Source: Bryobacterales bacterium
Lineage (GTDB): Bacteria; Acidobacteriota; Terriglobia; Bryobacterales; Bryobacteraceae
Reading direction: 5' to 3'
Assembly (NCBI GenBank): GCA_003167495.1
Contig: PMSX01000020.1
Location: 1-36,457 of the forward strand
DNA length: 36,457 nt
Under the pieces are notes generated by a model that saw nothing but the letters and a program-made list of their open reading frames with translations, was not told the DNA's origin and ran no database searches. Positions within the stretch are counted from its first letter, which is position 1; every line of letters starts with the position of its first letter. Below, piece after piece: positions 32,773-36,457 of the stretch. A program made the position numbers and the translations under genes.

Positions 32773-32965
32773 TATGATCCTCCCCTTTCGCCGTCCCCAA
32801 ATCCTTTGGGAGACCATGAAAGCATAACACCGCTAAGGACGTACAGGGAAGAAATATGCGTTTGGGCCAATCCAACACCCCGACAACTTTCGTACTAAAA
32901 CTTAGGGCTCGGCATTGGCGACTTTCGTCTATCTGCCATGCTATCTTCGACCCAAAGGGCAAAAT

Positions 32966-33586
32966 ATGTCTGCGTTTCGGTCGGAGGGGTTCGGCCAATC
33001 TATTTCGGACAGGGAAGTTCGCTGGAGGTCGTACCTCGCCGGTATCGCGGTGGGAAAGGCAGAATCTCTGACCCTCCTATATGACGAGTCCGCCGGGTCC
33101 TTACTGGGGTTGGCGCTAAGAATGATGAAGAACAAGGCCGATGCTGAGGAAATCATCCTCGACGTATTTGAACAGGTGTGGCGAACGGCTCACCGTTTCG
33201 ACTCGGCGCGCGGCAGCGTTTGGGGCTGGCTGATGGTTATGGCGAGGAGTCGGGCGCTCGACCGGCTGAGGACGGCGGCCTCAAAGCGCGGCCGGGAGCG
33301 ACGCTTGATCGCGGAAGACTGGGATCTTGTCAGCCATGAGCCATTGCCCGACACCACCACTATTTTTAACCAGGAGCGCATTTTGATTCGCAGCGCCCTC
33401 CAGCTCTTGCCCGGTGAGCAACGCCTAGCCGTGGAACTCGCCTATTTCTCCGGTCTCACTCACGTTGAGATCGCTTCCGCGCTTGGCGTGCCACTCGGAA
33501 CCATCAAGACCCGGATTCGCGGCGCCATGGATAAACTGCGCGTCTTACTCCCGCGCGATCGAGAGGTCGCCCCGTCTAACCAATGA
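32966..33586 (+). CDS. ECF-type RNA polymerase sigma factor
   Basis: A 206-residue sigma factor. Region 2 spans LTLLYDESAGSLLGLALRMM, KNKADAEEIILDVFEQVWRT and WGWLMVMARSRALDRLRTAA; region 4 spans LQLLPGEQRLAVELAYFSGL, THVEIASALGVPLGTIKTRI. That is the standard extracytoplasmic-function layout. The ATG at 32966 follows AAAGGG; an upstream TTG is less likely. It overlaps the next gene by ATGA. That gene encodes a ChrR-like anti-sigma protein with a cupin, so this pair resembles RpoE-ChrR, where the sigma factor is released by photooxidative or oxidant stress. It is transcribed away from the HbpS-like gene. Confidence 0.92.
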   Translation: MSAFRSEGFGQSISDREVRWRSYLAGIAVGKAESLTLLYDESAGSLLGLALRMMKNKADAEEIILDVFEQVWRTAHRFDSARGSVWGWLMVMARSRALDRLRTAASKRGRERRLIAEDWDLVSHEPLPDTTTIFNQERILIRSALQLLPGEQRLAVELAYFSGLTHVEIASALGVPLGTIKTRIRGAMDKLRVLLPRDREVAPSNQ

Positions 33587-34149
33587 ATCGAGACACCCAA
33601 TTTGTGGAACAGTGTGAAGACTGCGCGCTAGATGCCGCTCTTTACTCGCTCGGCGCGCTGCCGGAGGAAAAAGCGGGAGCCGTGGAACTGCGGTTGCGCA
33701 GCGGTTGCCCGTTTTGCTCAGCGCAAGTGGCGCACTATGCCGCCGTAGCCGAGCACTTATCGCTTTCGGTCACGCCTGTCGAACCTCCTCCCGAACTTCG
33801 CCGGCGCCTCCTTGACCGGATCAAAACGCAAGATGCGTTTGATTCAACCGAACATCGCAAAGTCGTTCGTGGCCAAGATGTGCCCTGGGTGAAAATGCCG
33901 ATTCCTGGAGTTGAGTTTCGTCCGCTGGTTGGTGATAAGACCTTTCTCCTGCGGATGCAGCCAGGGGCCGTGTTCCCAAAACACGACCACCCGCAGGCCG
34001 AGCAGTGTTACATACTCGAAGGCAGTATCACCGACTCCGATGGCCTGACGCTACACGCAGGCGACTTTGTAGTAATGTCTCGCGACATTCAGCACGACCC
34101 GATTCGTTCCGCCGCGGGTTGCACGTTGCTCGTCGTTTACGCCGACTAG
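33583..34149 (+). CDS. ChrR-like cupin anti-sigma factor
   Basis: A 188-residue protein with an N-terminal anti-sigma domain (about 1-75) and a C-terminal cupin (about 95-185). The usual zinc motif has a histidine ahead of C-x2-C; here the segment reads RLRSGCPFC (C42, C45) with arginine where I expect histidine. It has a further pair C11-x2-C14 near the start, so four cysteines could bind the metal instead. The cupin has HDHPQAEQCYILEG (two histidines and a glutamate) and DIQHDP. It is translationally coupled to the ECF sigma factor gene (4-base overlap), and should bind and restrain it until a signal alters the metal site. It abuts the convergent TonB gene. Confidence 0.85.
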   Translation: MNRDTQFVEQCEDCALDAALYSLGALPEEKAGAVELRLRSGCPFCSAQVAHYAAVAEHLSLSVTPVEPPPELRRRLLDRIKTQDAFDSTEHRKVVRGQDVPWVKMPIPGVEFRPLVGDKTFLLRMQPGAVFPKHDHPQAEQCYILEGSITDSDGLTLHAGDFVVMSRDIQHDPIRSAAGCTLLVVYAD

Positions 34150-34866
34150 CTATTGCTCATTGAGTGTAAAATTCACGACAATATTCGTGCTCACTTCCAC
34201 TGGCTCGCCATTGAGCAGCGTGGTCTTGTATCTCCACTGGAGAATAGCGTCTCTCGCGGCGGCCACCAACATCGGGTGTCCGCGCAGTAACTGAAGATTT
34301 TCTATAGCGCCCGTCTTGCTGATTATCGCCGTAAACTCGACGGTGCCTTGCACGCGGATTTCTCTAGCGATAGACGGATACGCCGGCTGCACCTTATGAA
34401 TAAGTTGCGACGCCTCCATGCTAGCCACACGCACTCTCTTGCTGGTTTCCGGCTTTGCAACGGGAACCGAGGGTGGATCGGGTGGCTTGACCTGAATTGG
34501 ATTGACGCCACCACTCGTTGAGTCAGAGACACCTCCTGGAACGCCTTCCGGGATCAAGGGTGGAGGGCCTATCGACGGTTCAGCACTTCGATCTTTGGGA
34601 GTAACGGGAGGTAACGGCATGATTCGAAATACCCGTAAAGAAGCTGCCCTCACACTCGTGGGAGCTTTCGCCTCCGGCATGGGAGACGGTGGTGGTATGG
34701 GTGCCGCGAACACACTTCTCAACCGCGCCTGCGGTAGTACTTGCTTATAGATCAAAGGCAAAATGATCAGCGTCCCTAGCGCCGCAACTTGCAGCAGCAA
34801 CGAAAATAGCAGCGTGTAGGGCTTCTTGCCGTTGGTCTTCACTTCGATGAACGTCTGTTCAAACAT
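34150..34866 (-). CDS. Energy transducer TonB
   Basis: A 238-residue TonB-family protein. A short cytosolic N-terminus is followed by a transmembrane helix (about 18-40, LLFSLLLQVAALGTLIILPL), then a proline-rich periplasmic spacer (about 55-145, with PIPPPSPMPEAKAP and VKPPDPPSVPVAKP). The C-terminal TonB domain (about 155-236) contains VQPAYPSIAREIRVQGTVEF, NLQLLRGHPMLVAAARDAIL and QWRYKTTLLNGEPVEV. It passes energy from the inner membrane to outer-membrane receptors such as the one at 17382-20927. No ExbB or ExbD gene is beside it. GGAGGA lies 10 bases before the ATG. Its stop codon abuts the anti-sigma gene's stop at TAGCTA. Confidence 0.92.
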   Translation of the reverse strand: MFEQTFIEVKTNGKKPYTLLFSLLLQVAALGTLIILPLIYKQVLPQARLRSVFAAPIPPPSPMPEAKAPTSVRAASLRVFRIMPLPPVTPKDRSAEPSIGPPPLIPEGVPGGVSDSTSGGVNPIQVKPPDPPSVPVAKPETSKRVRVASMEASQLIHKVQPAYPSIAREIRVQGTVEFTAIISKTGAIENLQLLRGHPMLVAAARDAILQWRYKTTLLNGEPVEVSTNIVVNFTLNEQ

Positions 34867-34939
34867 CTGGTGCGTCCTCCGTTCACAACAGAAGACACCA
34901 ACACTCAGTCGCAGGTTCCCGCCGTACTAACCTAATCTT

Positions 34940-35824
34940 GTGACACATCTGCTGAATCGGCGTCAGTTTCTAGCTGCGGCGTCTCTTCTTCCCTCCGTCA
35001 AGTTTCCGTCAGACCCACGGCACCGGCTCGCCGTTGCCACTTATCCTTTCCGGGATGTCATCTTTTCGTCGCGCAAGCCCGGGGCAGGGAAGCTTACGCT
35101 TCAACAATTCGCCGCGACTATACACGAGAAATTTAACGTCTATGGCATTGAGCCCTGGAGCCCCCACTTTGAATCTGTCGAATCCGCGTACGTGGCGGAA
35201 CTCGCCGCCGCTTTCAACAAAGCACGCCTCAAAGTGGTCAATATTCCTTGTGATGTGCGCGTGAAATTGTGTGGCACCGCTGAAGAACGCGAGCAGGCTC
35301 TGGCCACCTATCACCGATGGATTGATGCCGCAGTCACTCTCGGTTCGCCAAGCATTCGTGTGCATTGCCCGGCCGGTCCGGACCCGGCCGATATTTCCTG
35401 CGCCGTGGAAGGGCTCAAGGCGCTGGCCGAATACGGCAAATCAAAGAGGATTGTCATCAATCTCGAAAATGACAATCCTTCATCGGAAGATCCGGAGCGC
35501 ATCGTCAAAGTGATCGATGCTGCCGCAACGCCCTACCTCCGCTCGCTGCCCGATTTCTGCAACTCGATGTTAATCCACAACGATCAGGATTACAACGCGC
35601 GTTCGCTCGCCGCGCTGTTCCCTCACGCCTATAACATCAGCCACGTCAAGGATGTCGAGTTTTCCAATGGTAAGCCGTACCGCGTCGATATGGATCGCAT
35701 TTTCGCCATCGCCAAGAAAGCGCACTACCGGGGTTATTTCTCCATGGAATCGGAAAGCGAAGGCGATCCGCATGAAAGTACGAAGTTGTTGATTGGGGCC
35801 GCTGTCCGGAATCTCTCGGCCTGA
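34940..35824 (+). CDS. Exported sugar isomerase/epimerase-like TIM barrel, second copy
   Basis: A 294-residue xylose-isomerase-like TIM barrel. NRRQFLAAASLL at residues 6-17 is a Tat-type signal, so the protein should be exported folded. The barrel contains VINLENDNP (E ligand), ISHVKDVEF (H ligand) and GYFSMESESEGD (E ligand), consistent with a metal site. It is related in fold to 16250-17215 but not closely in sequence. The start is GTG at 34940, with no strong ribosome binding site. It diverges from the TonB gene across 73 bases. A free or keto sugar is the likely substrate; nothing near it specifies which. Confidence 0.8.
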   Translation: MTHLLNRRQFLAAASLLPSVKFPSDPRHRLAVATYPFRDVIFSSRKPGAGKLTLQQFAATIHEKFNVYGIEPWSPHFESVESAYVAELAAAFNKARLKVVNIPCDVRVKLCGTAEEREQALATYHRWIDAAVTLGSPSIRVHCPAGPDPADISCAVEGLKALAEYGKSKRIVINLENDNPSSEDPERIVKVIDAAATPYLRSLPDFCNSMLIHNDQDYNARSLAALFPHAYNISHVKDVEFSNGKPYRVDMDRIFAIAKKAHYRGYFSMESESEGDPHESTKLLIGAAVRNLSA

Positions 35825-36011
35825 CGCGCAGACTCAGTCCAGCTAACCGAGTACACCGGTCGATGCCGACGGCCAACCACTCTAACCGGCTCACCAGCCG
35901 CGACTGTGCGCTGTAACTCTTATCAAGCTAGTGACTGGGAGGGAGGGGTTCTTTGCTTGCCGCAGCACTTGCTTTCTCTGTCGCGCAACCTAGCTTAGGC
36001 CCTGAGCCGCG
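35825..36011. other. Intergenic stretch before the right-edge repeats
   Basis: No gene. An open frame on either strand is short and lacks domains. I see no clear terminator for the epimerase gene. Confidence 0.4.
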
Positions 36012-36084
36012 TGAAAAAACGAATCGTCTATGAGCGGGCCGCTCACCCATAGGAATGAAAATTCCTCCGCCAATCCTCGTCCCG
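36012..36084. repeat. Right-edge direct repeat, copy 1
   Basis: Starts TGAAAAAACGAATC and continues through GGCCGCTCACCC and ATGAAAATTCC to TCCCG. It matches 36359-36429 at about 60 of 73 positions with two single-base gaps. Inside, GAGCGGGCCGCTC is a palindrome with 5-base arms. Confidence 0.65.
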
Positions 36085-36269
36085 AAAGGCGGCACCTAAC
36101 TTCGCAAATCATTGATTCGGCGCGGTCGTGGGGTTAATGGTGTCTGACCCCTTTAAGACAGGAAGCGAAGAAAAGGCTTTCTTAGCGGCCGCTTTGCGGA
36201 ACGAACCCAATTTACGTGGAACACCGAGGGTTGAAAAGACAAACCCAAGCGCGCGTTTGGGGAGAAAGC
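36085..36269. other. Noncoding sequence between repeat copies
   Basis: Contains TGTCTGACCCCTTTAAGACA (36141-36160), a small inverted repeat of the TGTCTGACCCC style common in REP-like elements. No gene is supported. Confidence 0.4.
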
Positions 36270-36346
36270 GAAAAAGAGGGGACACGCCTGTGGGATTGGT
36301 TTTTGGCGGAGGGGTTTGCCGAAACCCGGAGTGTCCCCTCTTTTTC
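36270..36346. repeat. REP-like hairpin with 16-bp perfect arms
   Basis: GAAAAAGAGGGGACAC (36270-36285) and GTGTCCCCTCTTTTTC (36331-36346) are perfect inverted repeats around a 45-base loop that itself can fold (GGTTT...AAACC). Each arm carries the AGGGGACAC tract seen in many bacterial REP sequences. It lies between the two direct repeats, so the whole 36012-36429 block may be one mobile or palindromic element. Confidence 0.65.
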
Positions 36347-36358
36347 TTTCGCCAAGTT

Positions 36359-36429
36359 TGAAAAAACGAATCATCTATGGGCGGCCGCTCACCCCAGGGA
36401 TGAAAATTCCATCGACGATCCTGGTCCCG
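36359..36429. repeat. Right-edge direct repeat, copy 2
   Basis: Second copy of 36012-36084, same orientation, 71 bases. It begins 12 bases after the hairpin, and the window ends 28 bases later, so further copies beyond the edge cannot be excluded. Confidence 0.65.
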
Positions 36430-36457
36430 GTCGTGTTTGTATTTTCGTGAGAACCCA

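Overview
The window looks like a chromosome segment of an acidobacterium, probably of the Solibacteraceae/Bryobacteraceae type. This is inferred from family content, not from a marker gene. Pointers are a PadR regulator coupled to a large orphan MacB/FtsX-type permease, an Oar-like TonB-dependent receptor with an N-terminal carboxypeptidase-regulatory-like domain, a propeller-type sensor kinase, exported xylose-isomerase-like TIM barrels, a Tat-exported GMC dehydrogenase pair and GlcG/HbpS-like proteins. No tRNA, rRNA, CRISPR array or intact insertion sequence was seen.

Layout. 1-977 has no gene I can support. 978-7727 (minus strand) carries PadR, orphan permease, propeller sensor kinase and a stand-alone receiver protein; PadR has a good promoter overlapped by a palindrome. 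7753-8142 holds decayed sequence, including a 65-nt relic resembling the 3' end of the OPT transporter gene further right. 8143-11137 (plus) is a two-gene unit: a stand-alone adenylation-thiolation NRPS protein and a GNAT-like acyltransferase. 11152-14650 (minus) is TetR, a small secreted protein, a cupin and an OPT transporter. 14651-16249 holds dispersed repeats and one protein of unknown function.

16250-23460 (plus) runs from an exported TIM-barrel epimerase-like protein through a TonB-dependent receptor (sigma70-like promoter, 5'-terminal stem-loop, intrinsic terminator) to a GMC oxidoreductase and its Tat-carrying subunit 3, followed by a relic of a second subunit-3 copy. 23624-25710 has a GNAT protein converging on an uncharacterised class 1 isoprenoid-synthase-like protein. 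25839-27578 is a secreted TIM-barrel protein with an inserted carbohydrate-binding-like domain.

27579-31879 (minus) is a tight operon: HbpS-like protein, PhyH dioxygenase, GH88-like glucuronyl hydrolase, cupin and Gfo/Idh/MocA oxidoreductase. A second, longer HbpS-like gene lies upstream, separated by a perfect 13-bp-stem terminator. 32966-34149 is an ECF sigma factor with a ChrR-like cupin anti-sigma factor, 34150-34866 a TonB protein and 34940-35824 a second exported TIM-barrel epimerase. The right edge (35825-36457) is noncoding with two 70-nt direct repeats around a REP-like hairpin.

How it fits together. Much of the right two thirds reads as carbohydrate capture and oxidation: TonB-dependent uptake, periplasmic flavin dehydrogenase, exported isomerase-like TIM barrels, a GH88-like hydrolase, an NAD(P)-dependent Gfo/Idh/MocA enzyme and PhyH. 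This combination would suit oxidation-first (3-keto) glycoside breakdown, but that is inference. The adenylation-thiolation/GNAT pair and the isoprenoid-synthase-like protein are the least explained genes.
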